64,000 nucleotides of DNA from Hyaloscypha bicolor E. Taxonomy: Eukaryota > Ascomycota > Leotiomycetes > Helotiales > Hyaloscyphaceae. A program made the translations under genes and the position numbers. Below, in pieces: positions 35,511-45,764 of this stretch (its first letter is position 1; each line of letters begins with the position of its first letter). The notes under the pieces are model-generated. The model was not told the origin of the DNA. It did not search any database and saw only the letters and a list, made by a program, of their open reading frames with translations. The stretch is taken from positions 869,247 through 933,246 of the forward strand of contig NW_020194575.1 in assembly GCF_002865645.1 (NCBI RefSeq), read 5' to 3'.

Positions 35511-35524
35511 TTACCCCCCCCTCC
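35511..35524 (-). other. Polypurine tract of the gag-only element
   Basis: On the minus strand this reads GGAGGGGGGGGTAA immediately before the 3' LTR, the expected position for the primer of plus-strand DNA synthesis. It supports the minus orientation of the element. Confidence 0.75.
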
Positions 35525-35639
35525 AGAAAGCTTGTCCCGAGCGCTAGTAAACAAAGGGAAAGCTAAAGCGAGTATAGTAAAAATGACAAAACAAAGGAAA
35601 AGGACCCTATTTCCAATCGCCAGCCGCAAAATCAGCCCT

Positions 35640-36653
35640 CTATACGCGGTTAAAAGCCGGATCCAAGGTTGGCCCTCCTCCAGAATCGCCAGAATCGCTA
35701 CCAGAATCAGAGTAATGGTCAATTGCGGCAGTCGTAACCCATTTGTAACCAGAACCAGTAGAAGCAGTGCTTGCAGGAGCCAAGCTATAGTTCTTGATAA
35801 AGTGATCCTGGGATCCGCATCTGATACATCTGCCGGTTTGATGATAATGCTGGCGGAGCTCCTTTGAGGTGGAACGAGCTGGTATAGCTGGTGAGATTGG
35901 CTCAGAGGACTCCAGAGTACTAATTGCCGGTGTAACGACGTCAATTGTTAATTCGCTGACGTCCATAGGATCGCTAGCAATTCTGGGAGTAGTCTGGTAC
36001 GGCGGAGCGGCTGTTTTTGACGAGAGCTGCTGAACCGTACGCAGGAAATCAGCGTAAACCCGGGGCAAAGTCAACTGTTGGGCTAAACGAGAGCGAATTG
36101 CGGAGTTAAGGCCATTGCGAAAGCTGGATATTTTATTAATATCTGGCCAGCTTTGGCCATTCGCTTCGTACAGGGTGCGTTCAAACTTGGCAATATAGGC
36201 AGGAAGGGAATTATTGCCTTGGCGGAGGGTATAGAGCTTATCTTTAGCCTCCGATTACTTGTTTAGATTATCGTATACCCGTGAAAGCTAATCCAGGATC
36301 GTTTGGTAGTCCCACGATTAAGTGTGCTCTGCATAGGAGAGCTGTGGCAGAACCATTGATTGGACAGAAGACTCCAGATTGAGGTAAACGTAGTAAAACT
36401 GGGCAGTGGAGTCCCTAATTGCCGATCCATTGACAGAGAGCTTGGCCTTGATTGACGGGAGCCAGGTATCGAATCTGTATATACTTCCAGTGAACTTCTC
36501 AGGGTCAGGGAGCTTCGACTTTTGACTGGATTTCACCGTGGCCGTAGAGGCAGTTAACTGGGCTTGGGTACTAGCGAGGGCAGCTCGCAAGGTAGTGATT
36601 TCAGCCCGTAAACCATCGAACTCGCATTGAACTTGCGTTTGGAAGGTGTCCAT
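35640..36653 (-). pseudogene. Retrotransposon Gag with zinc knuckle, three in-frame stops
   Basis: One frame runs from ATG at 36653 to the stop at 35640. It opens MDTFQTQVQCEFDGLRAEI (coiled coil), then KLPDPEKFTGSIYRFDTWL, typical of fungal LTR-element Gag, then AYIAKFERTLYEANGQSWPD and FRNGLNSAIRSRLAQQL. Three stops lie between about 36315 and 36245 at codons expected to be CAA or CAG. The zinc knuckle reads CIRCGSQDHFIKNY: the last cysteine of C-x2-C-x4-H-x4-C is Tyr, explained by a TGT to TAT change. The Gag type suggests a Ty3/Gypsy element, but without pol this is an inference. It is not translatable as a single protein. Confidence 0.88.
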
Positions 36654-36921
36654 TCTCAAGGGAGTGTTGGTAAAGTTAGTAAAGTTGGTAAAGAGGTAAA
36701 AAAAAAATCAATGAGGTGGTGAGCCAGGGGCTCTAATAAACAATGAGGGATTGAGCTGGCTAAAATCGAGCTTTTTGACACCTCGCGGGTAGAACTGTGG
36801 GCAGTGCCACGTAATAATGACAATAATAATAAGGGGGCTCCGCGTGAAAGCGGGCTGGTGGACAGGAGTCCCAATAAACAATAATAATGACTACCGTCCG
36901 AAAGGTAGGAGCTTTAGATTA

Positions 36922-37166
36922 TGTAACGGCAGGAATAAAGTAATAGAATAATACTCAAAGATCTATGATTCTAATGTCCTATAGAATCTAAAGTTAAGGA
37001 GAGAAGGAGTGAGGTGTGGCAGTGGATAAGTAGGTATGGCCAAAACCACTGAAACGCCGAGCTTTGGAAGCGAGCTTGGTTTGAACTATAGCTTGGAACC
37101 TTAGCTAAAACCAACCCCTTTTGCTAAAACCACGTCCGTATTAACCATATAATACTAGCCGTTATA
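36922..37166 (-). repeat. 5' LTR of the gag-only element
   Basis: 245 bp, beginning TGTAACGGC at the inner end and closing GCCGTTATA at the outer end. Differs from its partner mainly by transitions, so both have been mutated since insertion. Confidence 0.9.
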
Positions 37167-37171
37167 ATTAT

Positions 37172-37340
37172 ACTAATCTTTATTTCTTTTATAAGATTTA
37201 AAATAACTTCTTTTAAATAAGGGCTATAATATATATAATTAGAAAATTATAAGCTTAAAACCTATAATATAAATAGTAATATTATAATAATATATAAGAA
37301 TTACTAATTTCTTTAATTAATATTTAAGATTTATTATATA
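37172..37340. repeat. Right part of the split R1 repeat copy
   Basis: Continues R1 (ACTAATCTTTATTTCTTTTA) exactly where 34993-35047 broke off. Compare 30320-30470 and 880-1010. Confidence 0.65.
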
Positions 37341-39295
37341 TAATCTTATATATATAATATTAAAAATTAAGGGCTATATTTCTTTATTTTTAAATAAAGA
37401 TATAATTTCTAGAGTTTTAAGAAAGCTTGAGCCTTTTAAAAAAAATTATAAGACCTAGTTTTATACTTTTATATATCTTTTACTCGATTTTATATCTTTA
37501 TTAATTAATAGATTTTTAATTAAGTTATAGTAATCTATAATATTATACTTTTAAATAAGAATTAAATTAAGTTCCTAAATAAAGAAAACTATAATACTTG
37601 AATTATTAATATAAGAATAAAGCTATAGTAGAAAAAGCTATAGATAATTTACTAGACTTCTTTTTTTAATAGTACTTTTATAGCTATAAGAAAGAAATAT
37701 ATTAATATTACAAATATTCTTATTTTAACTTTCTTTAAATATATTAAAATCAAGCTAATAAAGACTAAGAAGAATAATAGTTACTTTCTTTAAAAGAAGC
37801 TCAAAGCTCTTTTTATTTCTATAAAAAATTAGTTATTTTATATCTTTTTTTATAAGCTATTTTCTTTTAAACTTAATAATAATAATTTAAAAGAATTTAT
37901 TATATATATTAAAGTTCTTAATCAAAAGATTAATTTCACGGAAATAAAGATTACTATTAATTATTATACTTTTCTTATTTTTATAATCGGTTTATTTATA
38001 ATATATAATACTTTAATATAAATTTAAAATATAATATTAAATAAAATTATAATAAAAAAAATATTAAAAATACTATAAACTAAAAACAAGAGAATAATAA
38101 ATAAGAAGTAAAATATAGTAGGGTTATTAGTAAGGGAACCTTATATAAATATAAAGGAAGTAAAGAGAAAGGCTAGAAGAAAGCTTATATAAGAAAAGAA
38201 TAATAAATGCCTTTTTTTCTGGCCTATTTATTTAAAGTACTAATAATAATATTTAGAAGTCTATTAGGTAAATATTACTTGTAATATTTATAAAAGAAAA
38301 GAATATTTAGATTATAAGTACTATAATAGAGAGCCTTAATCTTTTATTATACTAGTAATTCAAGATATAAAGAAAGGTATTAGGGGATTTACTTTAGTTT
38401 TTAATTTAAAGTAATTAGTTAGTTAATTAATTACCTAAGTATTTAGTTATTTAATTAGTTAATTAGTTAATTAGTTAATTAGTTAGTTAGTTAGTTAGTT
38501 ATTTGGCTACTTACTTGGGTAGTTATTTAATTAATTTAATAGAAATAATAATATTTGTTCCTAAAAAAAAGTATTAAAAATCAGGAATTATATTTCCTTA
38601 CTTTTAAATAAAGACGTAAATTCCAGAGTTTTAAGAAAGCTTAAGCCTTTTAAAAAAAATACTATAATTAAGCTTTAATTTAATATATAATAAATAATTA
38701 TTATATTAAAGTAAGTTTTAAAAACCTTATTATTAAATTTTATATTAAAATTGTTTAAGTTATTAGTTTATAATAATATAATTCTTACTTTTAGCTTTTA
38801 ATATAATAATTTAATAATAATAGCTAAAGTAATTTATTATATTTCTTAATATTTTATATAGCTTAATTTTATAATAAATTTAATAAATAATAAAATACTT
38901 TTAACTTTAATATATCTAAAGTATTTAAAATAAAGTTTACTAAAGCTAATTATATAAATAATGAATTTTGTTTAAATAAAGAAAATATTTTAATAATACC
39001 TTTAAATAAAATACTTATATTAAATAAATGAAAATTAAAAAATATATAAAAAATATATAAAAATAAAAAAGTGCGAAATAAAAGCAATATTATAATTATT
39101 TAGTAGTTAATTATTAATTAATTATTTAATAATTATTACTAAGCTTATAATATAATATCTTTTATAATTTTAGCTTATAAGCTTTATAAAATAAGTTAAA
39201 ATATAAATTTATAAAGCTTTTAAAAAAACATTAAATAAAATAAGTTATTACTCTCTATTATTTAAATCATTAAGAGTTAAAGAGAGAGAATGAAT
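37341..39295. repeat. AT-rich RIP-type block with TTAG microsatellite
   Basis: Unidentified relics without open frames. Positions about 38440-38510 form a run of TTAATTAG and TTAG units. The block ends near 39295. Confidence 0.5.
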
Positions 39296-39535
39296 ATTTT
39301 AAGTAGCAGTAGAGGCTTAGAGAGGGGTCGGCAGGGCGAGGGGTGGAGTATAAGTGCGGGCGAATTTTACTAAGCTAAACGGTAAATAGTGAATGCGAAA
39401 TCACGTTTCTCGCTTGGTCTTTTGATCCTTACGGCTTTCCGTAAAGGCTAGAGCCTTTGTTGGGAAAGACGTTCGAGAGTCAAGAGATGAGGCGAACGCG
39501 GCGATGATAAGCGGCATCGAGCCGACAAGGAGCGC
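39296..39535 (+). other. GC-balanced remnant left of the Ginger-like element
   Basis: About 240 bp of normal composition between AT-rich DNA and the transposon. The last 30 bases are read as the left part of the split zinc-finger gene. Nothing else is recognised. Confidence 0.4.
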
Positions 39536-39539
39536 TATC

Positions 39540-39699
39540 TGTGACCCCCCATACACCAATACGAGCGATTTCCCAATCGGGGCCCCCGATTAGGGAATCG
39601 GACGCTACGATTAGGGAATGGGAGCTTCTTTACGAATCGGGCGTCCGATTAGGGAATCAGGGGCCCGATTGCCCAATCGGGTAATATTTGGGTATCGGG
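39540..39699 (+). repeat. Left terminal inverted repeat of the Ginger-like element
   Basis: Contains spaced palindromic words of the form CCCGATTAGGGAATCGGG. It carries one extra copy of about 21 bp (from near 39643) relative to the right repeat. These words may be transposase-binding sites. Confidence 0.9.
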
Positions 39700-39746
39700 A
39701 ATAACAAAATGAGGATATATTAAAGATACTTCACCTATACTAAGCT

Positions 39747-41827
39747 TTACTGGCCATGCCTCCTACTACGTCTAGGTGCTCCTATAGCTACCTTAGCCCT
39801 TTTTGGTGCCCTCCCCTCTACTTAATTACCTGATTCTCCTCCTCCAGCGTCATCCTCACGTGCTTGCTTAGTAGCTACTCTCTTCTTTGCTCTCTCAGAT
39901 ACCCTTCCAGCCTTCTGAACTAACGAGATTAATCTACGGCTATTTTCCAAGGTAACTGCCTTTGGTAAGGTAATCTTATCCTTTTTGTAAACTGTCCCAG
40001 TAATAGGTAATTCAAAATAAGTTAATTGGGAGATAACTTTATTAAGGGTACTATATGGCCAGAGAGTAGTAAGTTCACCATACTTGGTAGTAAGCCGGTA
40101 TCCCTATATTTATTAGCTTTAGTAAGTATATTTATATAGGGTATATACCTTTAAAGTTTTCTCTAGAACTCTTACTGGTATCCTTGCCATCTCCGTACTA
40201 AATTAATACTATTTTGGTATCTGAAGTATTATAATCTCTTAATCGGTATACTTAAGAGCCTTGGAATTTGCCTTCTTTACTATCTTCTCTTACTGCTTCC
40301 TTATATACTCCGTAATCCTCTTGGTTAGTTCAGATAAAATTATCTTCTCTACCGCTTCCTCTAGTTCAGCTTCCTAATTAATAAATAAGCTATCCTTATT
40401 CTCTTTATCCTTCTCTCCTTTAGTAATCTCAATTATAGACGATTCTCTAGAAGCACTACTCTCATTCCCCCCCCCCTAGTACCGTGTATATACGCCGAGC
40501 GTTCCCTTTGTGGTCTTGAAAATTGGTAGGTGGCTTTCGTCCAAACCATATCTCATATGGCATATTACCCTTAGGTAAAGTAGAGATAGAAGTAATATTA
40601 ATAACCCATATAATTAATGGAAGTAATTATATCCATGATTAAATACTAGTATCCGCTCGTATAGCTCGCAGGCGCCTTTTGAATATGCGATTAGTAATCT
40701 CAATAGAGCCTTGTAATTAAGGATAGTAAGCTCGTCTACGGATAATCTTTATCCCTCTTTGCTTATAAACTTCAATGACTTTGCCTTTGAACTCTTCTCT
40801 ATTATCGCAGGCTAGGATAGAGATATACCTATTATTATTTAGCTATTTGATAAGCTTGTCTATAGCTTTATCTGCAGTTTTAGCCTTGAGCCTACGGATC
40901 CAAACGAACTTGGAAAAGTGGCATTTCAATTGCCAAATCTACGTATATTCTCCGTCCAAATCATGCTATAATAGTATTAATAAAGTATAGATAAAAAGGT
41001 TCGGAATTCGCGAAAATTACAGGAAAAGCTCAAAAACGCAGGAAATATAGGAAATACAGGAAATACAGGAATATAGGGGTAAATTATATGACTTAAGGGA
41101 CACTTATACGGAAATCTATTAAATCCAGAACCATACGCTAGCCTGGATAATGAGATTGGATAGGCTATACTCCCGTATTATTCTTTTGAGCCTTCTCTTT
41201 ATTATAGTAAGTGTATTATATACTTATCCACGCATGATCGTTATAGGATAGGCCATACCAAATTTTCCGTATATGCTCAAATATAGTATTAGAGCCTATT
41301 TTTTAATTAGTATAAAAATTAGTAGCTTTTAGAGGGTACTAACCAGGGTATATTAATTTCTCATGGATAGTAGTAAGAATCTCAAAAGCGTCGTTATAGC
41401 AAACGGTATACCGGGCGGGAATAAGCTCTCTACGTCAATTATCGTGGTATCCCTTGCGATATACCTGGCCATCCTGAAGCTTATAGAGAAGGGAATCGTA
41501 CTTAATATTAGCCTGGTAGTGTTTCTCTGCCTTGGTTCCGCTAGGAAGCGGAACATTAGGATTTTGTAATTACTATCTGATATCCATACGTTTCCTAGTA
41601 GTAAGAATTTTCTTACTACCCCCCTTAGCAAGCCTCTGATCCCATGCAGCTCCGTCTTTAGCAGACCAATTATTAGTAGGCTCTTCAGTAATAGGGGAGG
41701 GTAAAAACTGGGTGCCGGAAGAACGAGCCCCTGGAGCAGTAATATTAAAATATTGCTCTGCTCTCCCATAAGTACGCTAACGAGGCGTACGTGGGGATAG
41801 GGATGAACGAAGGGTTGAAAGAGACAT
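39747..41827 (-). pseudogene. Ginger-like integrase/transposase, broken by stops
   Basis: ATG at 41827 begins MSLSTLRSSLSP. In the same frame follow LLYKLQDGQVYRKGYH and IHEKLIYPG (zinc-binding N-domain with H and C residues, C partners mutated), then VLDLIDF with the first catalytic Asp. An insert of about 144 bp (40966-41109) with GTATAAGT and TATAG ends looks like an intron. Next come KCHFSKFVWIRRLKAKTADK, CDNREEFKGKVIEVY (second Asp; the usual DNG reads DNR), YYP then a stop, LQGSIEITN (catalytic Glu), and NITSISTLPKGNMPYEIWFG. The tail is Lys/Arg-rich and stops at 39747. About twelve stops replace Gln, Arg or Trp codons. A G10 run near 40480 shifts the frame by one, and another single-base offset lies at the intron. 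The gene is inactive in this copy. Confidence 0.85.
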
Positions 41828-42107
41828 ATTAGAAGTAAGGTAATTAATTGAGAGGTATATAAAATCAGTGGTTATACTTGGAAAGTTAGTGCTTGTGCTG
41901 TGAACTGTGTCTAGGTAGTAAGGGAGCAGAGGCCCCATACATATTTGGGAGCTCTGGAGAAGTGTCTTTACCCCTATTATTACCTCCTTTAATATCTTAA
42001 ATTAATAAATTAAACTATAACCTATAGAATCAAGATATGAGGTGTGGTGGAGTAAAGAATATAGGGCTGAATGAGCTAGTAAATAAGGGGAATTCAGCTC
42101 CTTCAGG

Positions 42108-42246
42108 CCCGATACCCAAATATCGAGCGATTGGGAATCGGGGGCCCGATTCGTAAAGAAGCTCCCATTCCCTAATCGTAGCGTCCGATTCCCTAATCGG
42201 GGGCCCCGATTGGGAAATCGCTCGTATTGGTATATGGGGGGTCACA
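42108..42246 (-). repeat. Right terminal inverted repeat of the Ginger-like element
   Basis: Inverse of 39540-39699, nearly identical over the outer 110 bp, with one internal palindromic unit fewer. It borders the TATC duplication at 42247-42250. Confidence 0.9.
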
Positions 42247-42351
42247 TATCCAGCACCGACTTCAGAATATATCAACAACAGCGGTGAGGGTTGCTATCGG
42301 GAGGATCAATTGAAGGACCACATTCATAGTGCCCACCCTGAAGTCAAATAG
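42247..42351 (+). pseudogene. 3' part of a C2H2 zinc-finger gene split by the Ginger-like element
   Basis: Removing the transposon and one TATC copy restores a continuous frame: KRHRADKERY at 39510-39539 (plus strand), then PAPTSEYINNSGEGCY, then REDQLKDHIHSAHPEVK, with a stop at 42349-42351. The spacing R-x-D-x-L-x2-H-x4-H is the C-terminal half of a C2H2 finger, and KRH on the left suggests a preceding finger. Left of 39500 the frame meets a TGA, so an upstream intron or decay must be assumed. The element would have knocked out the gene if it was active. Confidence 0.55.
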
Positions 42352-42464
42352 AAGAATAACTCTGAGGTAGCAGTCTTGATCAAGAGTGGGCTATGGAATT
42401 TGCGGCCCTACATGAGGGGAGCACAACTTGTATTTCCGTCCCAATTCTATGAACAATCGCAGTC

Positions 42465-43964
42465 CTATGAAAACCCACCAATGGATAAAATCACCTGCGC
42501 AAAGCTTGAAGGTCCTACAAGGACAGGACAAATCTTTGCAAAATGATAATTGATTGCCAGCGCCATCGCCGTTACATCTCCATTTCCTTGAAACGCATCA
42601 ACCATCAGGACGTTGGGATACTGCTGACTGCTCATCCGGTTCCACAGAGGAGCCCATAGGGCCACTTTAGCTGTCGCCGCCAAATCGAGGATGCTGGCGA
42701 AAGCTGGATTGAGTATGTCTCGAGTCGCCTGAGTCAAGGTCCAGGAGAGAAGAAACATTTCTGATTCGGGATCCTGGCGGTTCTCTAGCATTTTTTGAAG
42801 CTGGTCGTTAGTCATTACATCCAATTGATCGGTATCTGTGTAATTGTTATAAATTGGCAGTGCACTGTCTTGGAAGAATCCAGCTTGCGCAACAGTGGAG
42901 AGATCTACGTTGCCGCCGCCTTTGACTTTGTCTCTAACAATAACGACCACGGCTGGTCCGGTTTCGATAAAGTCCGAAATTGGCATGACGGAAAGGTCCC
43001 CTGAGGAATCGAAGCCATTCAAGCGATGGTTGAGCTGTAGCAGGACAGTCATGAGGTCGTTCCAATTTTCTTGAGTGAGGTGATTGTTCATGTCCCCATC
43101 GAAATTGTCAGTATCCAGACCATGTGACAGATCGAGAATGATCAACTCATTATTGCTGGCTGTGAAATTGTTGACCTGTTCAATGATACTAGTGATACTC
43201 TGCCCATTACCACCCAGCCACCCTAGGATTTTTCCCCAGCTATAATGTCCAGTCGCCCAGTGTCCACCGGCAATCACTGGGCGGACATCAAAGTACCTTG
43301 CACCAGCCCGTAGCTGACCGCCAATGTCCAGTGTCTGCGTTTGCACGTTTGTAGGACTCGCTCCTCCCCTCCCTCCATTGAATTGGGACATTCCAGAATC
43401 ATGACTACCAGGCATAGCCAGTTCTCTCAACGTGAGACACTCTATTCTGTCATAGCTAGCTTGCATCCAAGCTTCGGCTGGGTTCGTACCGACAAATGTC
43501 GCCGACGACAGATCCGTATCCGAGCTGGCGAGGATGAAAGGCGCATCTTGGTTATGAGTCCAATCTAGAGTGAGGGTGGCACCAGTAAGGCTGGAGATAG
43601 TGTGAAAGGACTCGTTGTATGAAACTAAAAGAGGCCCTGTTCCGACGCCATAGTCAGAGCGATAGAGTATCTCGAATTCAAAATCAGAATCGTTGTTGAT
43701 TGCGTAGAGGGCTTCCGCCCCATCGTCTCCCTCAGTGACTCCTCCTTGATCTTCCATGTAGACTCTGGCTGAACCACCTGTCATTATTCTCAGTCAGCAT
43801 GTCATTATACTTGGATTGAAAAAAGCTGGTAAATAGGGGTTAGTCCTACCACTCTCCACTACGGCTGGAAAGTCCCACGTGTTCATCTGATAAGAATGCT
43901 GCCCAGCGAGTTGAAATGGCCAGGGCGTTGCATTTATGAGCAGAATATACGATCCAATCCCCAT
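42465..43964 (-). CDS. PI-PLC X-domain phosphodiesterase-like protein
   Basis: Two exons, 43850-43964 and 42465-43777, flank a 72-bp intron (GTAGGA donor, GCTGACT branch, ACAG acceptor) and give 475 residues. Exon 1 (MGIGSYILLINATPWPF, then HSYQMNTWDFPAVVESG) matches the usual N-terminal beta domain of this fungal family. A first exon further upstream is possible, since the frame closes just before this ATG. The catalytic X domain follows: ELAMPGSHDSG (His164), LRAGARYFDVRP (Asp202, Arg204), HWATGHYSWG (His216), then ELIILDLSHGL and IETGPAVVVIVRD. These are the residues of phosphatidylinositol-cleaving and related phosphodiesterases. No signal peptide is evident in this model. The substrate is unknown; bacterial-type PI-PLC or sphingomyelinase-like activity is possible. 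The Ginger-like element ends 218 bp past its stop. Confidence 0.85.
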
Positions 43965-45148
43965 TATAGAAGTTTAGCTCGAGAATGCCTTCGGTGATGC
44001 GAGATGGATCAAAATCCTGGACGTCAAGTTGATAGTAAAGCTTTTCCGATCAGGCCGAATTTTGCAAAGGAGTTCCGAGGTGTCAAAGGCTATCGCGCTT
44101 GGGGCGGCCCTTGAGGCTAAGCAGCTCGACCACGTAAGTTCTACTCATTGGTTGTTCAGAGATGACAAGAGTGTCGCACAGTGGCATGTTCAACCGAGCT
44201 CAAGATCAACCAAAGACTACCTATCACTTGAAACAAAATCTATTTGCGAACCTCATGCTAAGGATTAGCTAATCGAAGCTCAATACGGGCACAGGAGGTT
44301 GCATTATAACCGCATTAGTGGCACTACTCTTCCCGCCACCAGCGCTTCTAACAGGCGTGGCAGGTTTCTTTTCAGAGGTTGATATCTAATGAGACGGAAT
44401 TTTACGACGCGCAAATGTATGACACGATGGTGAGGCATTGTAAAATTTGCATTGCTCTGTGAACGAGGTCAGGGAGGCTCTGGTTCCCGAAAACGAAGTG
44501 CGCTGTGATTAGAAAGGTAAAAGGGTCGTAAGGTTCTATTCTAAGGCTTGATCGGTCCCTATACTCGAGCTCTCGCTTAAATGCACGGTATCAAGAAAAG
44601 CAAGTCTCGAACTAATTAAATAAGTCGGAAGAAGTTTTCCTTCCCCAACTCTCTGCTTCGCGTTACCAGCGCCGCCATTACACAAGCTCAGCCCAGGCCC
44701 GACTCACTTGAGCTCCGGTCTGCTCAGGTCTGCTCAGGCCTGCTCATCCTGTTTACGCGACATAGTACGCGTAGTCAAGATCCATCTCACTAGAAATCAT
44801 CAACTTTTGATGAGGGTCCCGAAAGGGCTCCCCTTTTCTAGCCAGCGATTCTACATATATTATTACTATCCATTCTTAATCACACTAAAAGACCTTGAGA
44901 TAGAAATATGGGATGCTATTTTCTTTCAATATATTTCACTAGCTGCGTATTCTAAATATGGCCATCTCCTCTTGCAATCGCATCTTTCCTCTTCTATCCT
45001 GTCTTCTCTCTTCTCTCTCTCAACCTTCTCCTATCTGTCTAGTAAAGACGTTTCTTTCTCGTTTCCCCTTCGGAGATTTATATCCGCACATGCAGGGATC
45101 TACAAAGTATAAGCACCATAGACAAGTAGACAGAGGCAGTTCTGAAGG
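43965..45148. other. Intergenic region with no supported gene
   Basis: Contains the promoter of the phosphodiesterase gene and CT-rich stretches at 44990-45070 that resemble fungal promoter pyrimidine tracts. Small frames (44029-44268, 44708-45112) have no domain. Confidence 0.45.
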
Positions 45149-45520
45149 ATGGACTCTTCACAAACAAGTTCAGGATCGAAAGCAACCCCATTTATAGAAG
45201 GCTTTGTAAAGGTAGTAAAAGGCAGTATAATAAAATATAGGGATTTTAGAATGTGTATTTTACTTTCTCCGTTGACCCCAAAAAGCTCGACAGCGGTACC
45301 AAGCGCCAGCAATACAATGATCCCTCTAAGCACAACCACTGCACCTGTTGTGGGTACAACCTCGGCACCAGGGAGTACTACTGGAGGAGTTAAACAAAGC
45401 CAAACATCGAGCAAAATAAGTGCGAGCGCAGCTGCTGCTGCTGCAAACCAGATTCTTGCAGCTAATGGCGGTGTTGGTGAGCTGGCGGCTCTCATAGCTG
45501 GAATGGTGGGGATAATGTGA
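45149..45520 (+). CDS. Small Ser/Thr/Ala-rich hypothetical protein
   Basis: A 123-codon frame from a clear ATG (MDSSQTSSGSKATPF). Residues 45-95 are rich in Ser, Thr, Val and Pro, followed by an Ala run (SASAAAAAANQILAANGG) and a hydrophobic end (ELAALIAGMVGIM). Such composition is seen in secreted or wall-linked fungal proteins, but there is no N-terminal signal peptide here. A possible intron (GTAAAG...GACAG, about 45202-45291) would alter the frame. A CT-rich promoter-like tract precedes it. No family is recognised. Confidence 0.35.
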   Translation: MDSSQTSSGSKATPFIEGFVKVVKGSIIKYRDFRMCILLSPLTPKSSTAVPSASNTMIPLSTTTAPVVGTTSAPGSTTGGVKQSQTSSKISASAAAAAANQILAANGGVGELAALIAGMVGIM

Positions 45521-45764
45521 GGAAGGTTTAAGTGATCATTCTAATCTCTTGAGGATGCGGGGATGCAGCCGAACATTTACGAAGAAACGGAAGGGAATGT
45601 GAGATGAAAATGAATTTTGATTTGATGCATTGGTAAAGAATATTTCCTGGTAAGGAAATCTATCTGCCCAATATCGTCCTGAGAACATGAAGCAACTTCG
45701 CTTCCGGATCGCAGATCATAGTATTGGAACGCCAAGCAACAAATCTATCAGGTCTGACAAGCAC

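Larger units (their letters stand above)
35266..37166 (-). mobile_element. Gag-only LTR retrotransposon, 1.9 kb, nested in R1
   Basis: Two direct LTRs of equal length (245 bp; 35266-35510 and 36922-37166) have TGTAACGGC...GCCGTTACA-type ends, with RIP changes at the outer tips. The same 5-bp word ATTAT flanks both sides (35261-35265 and 37167-37171). The gag reading frame is on the minus strand. A purine tract (GGAGGGGGGGG in that orientation, 35513-35524) sits at the 3' LTR. No protease, reverse transcriptase or integrase is present; the internal part is only about 1.4 kb, so movement would need proteins from a full-length relative. Confidence 0.9.
39540..42246 (-). mobile_element. Ginger/GIN-like DNA transposon with integrase, RIP-damaged
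   Basis: The 2.7-kb element starts TGTGACCCCCCATA and ends with its inverse. Long terminal inverted repeats cover 39540-39699 and 42108-42246. The 4-bp word TATC lies directly outside both ends (39536-39539 and 42247-42250). The inner gene, on the minus strand, encodes a retroviral-type integrase with no gag or reverse transcriptase. A TGTNR terminus, a 4-bp duplication and a DDE integrase together are the published hallmarks of the Ginger group of cut-and-paste elements. The inverted repeats are almost unmutated over their outer 110 bp, while the coding part has about a dozen RIP-type stops. Confidence 0.85.

Noticed and set aside
41353..41769. 138-codon minus-strand frame inside the Ginger-like element
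   Set aside because: The true coding frame is a different phase, shown by LLYKLQDGQVYRKG and the integrase motifs continuing in it.
42030..42278. 82-codon minus-strand frame
   Set aside because: It is the terminal inverted repeat of the Ginger-like element read as protein; the repeats are palindromic words, not codons.
45100..45495. 131-codon minus-strand frame with hydrophobic runs (multi-spanning protein)
   Set aside because: It is the antisense of the Ser/Thr/Ala-rich frame; the Ala and Val runs are mirror images of low-complexity codons.
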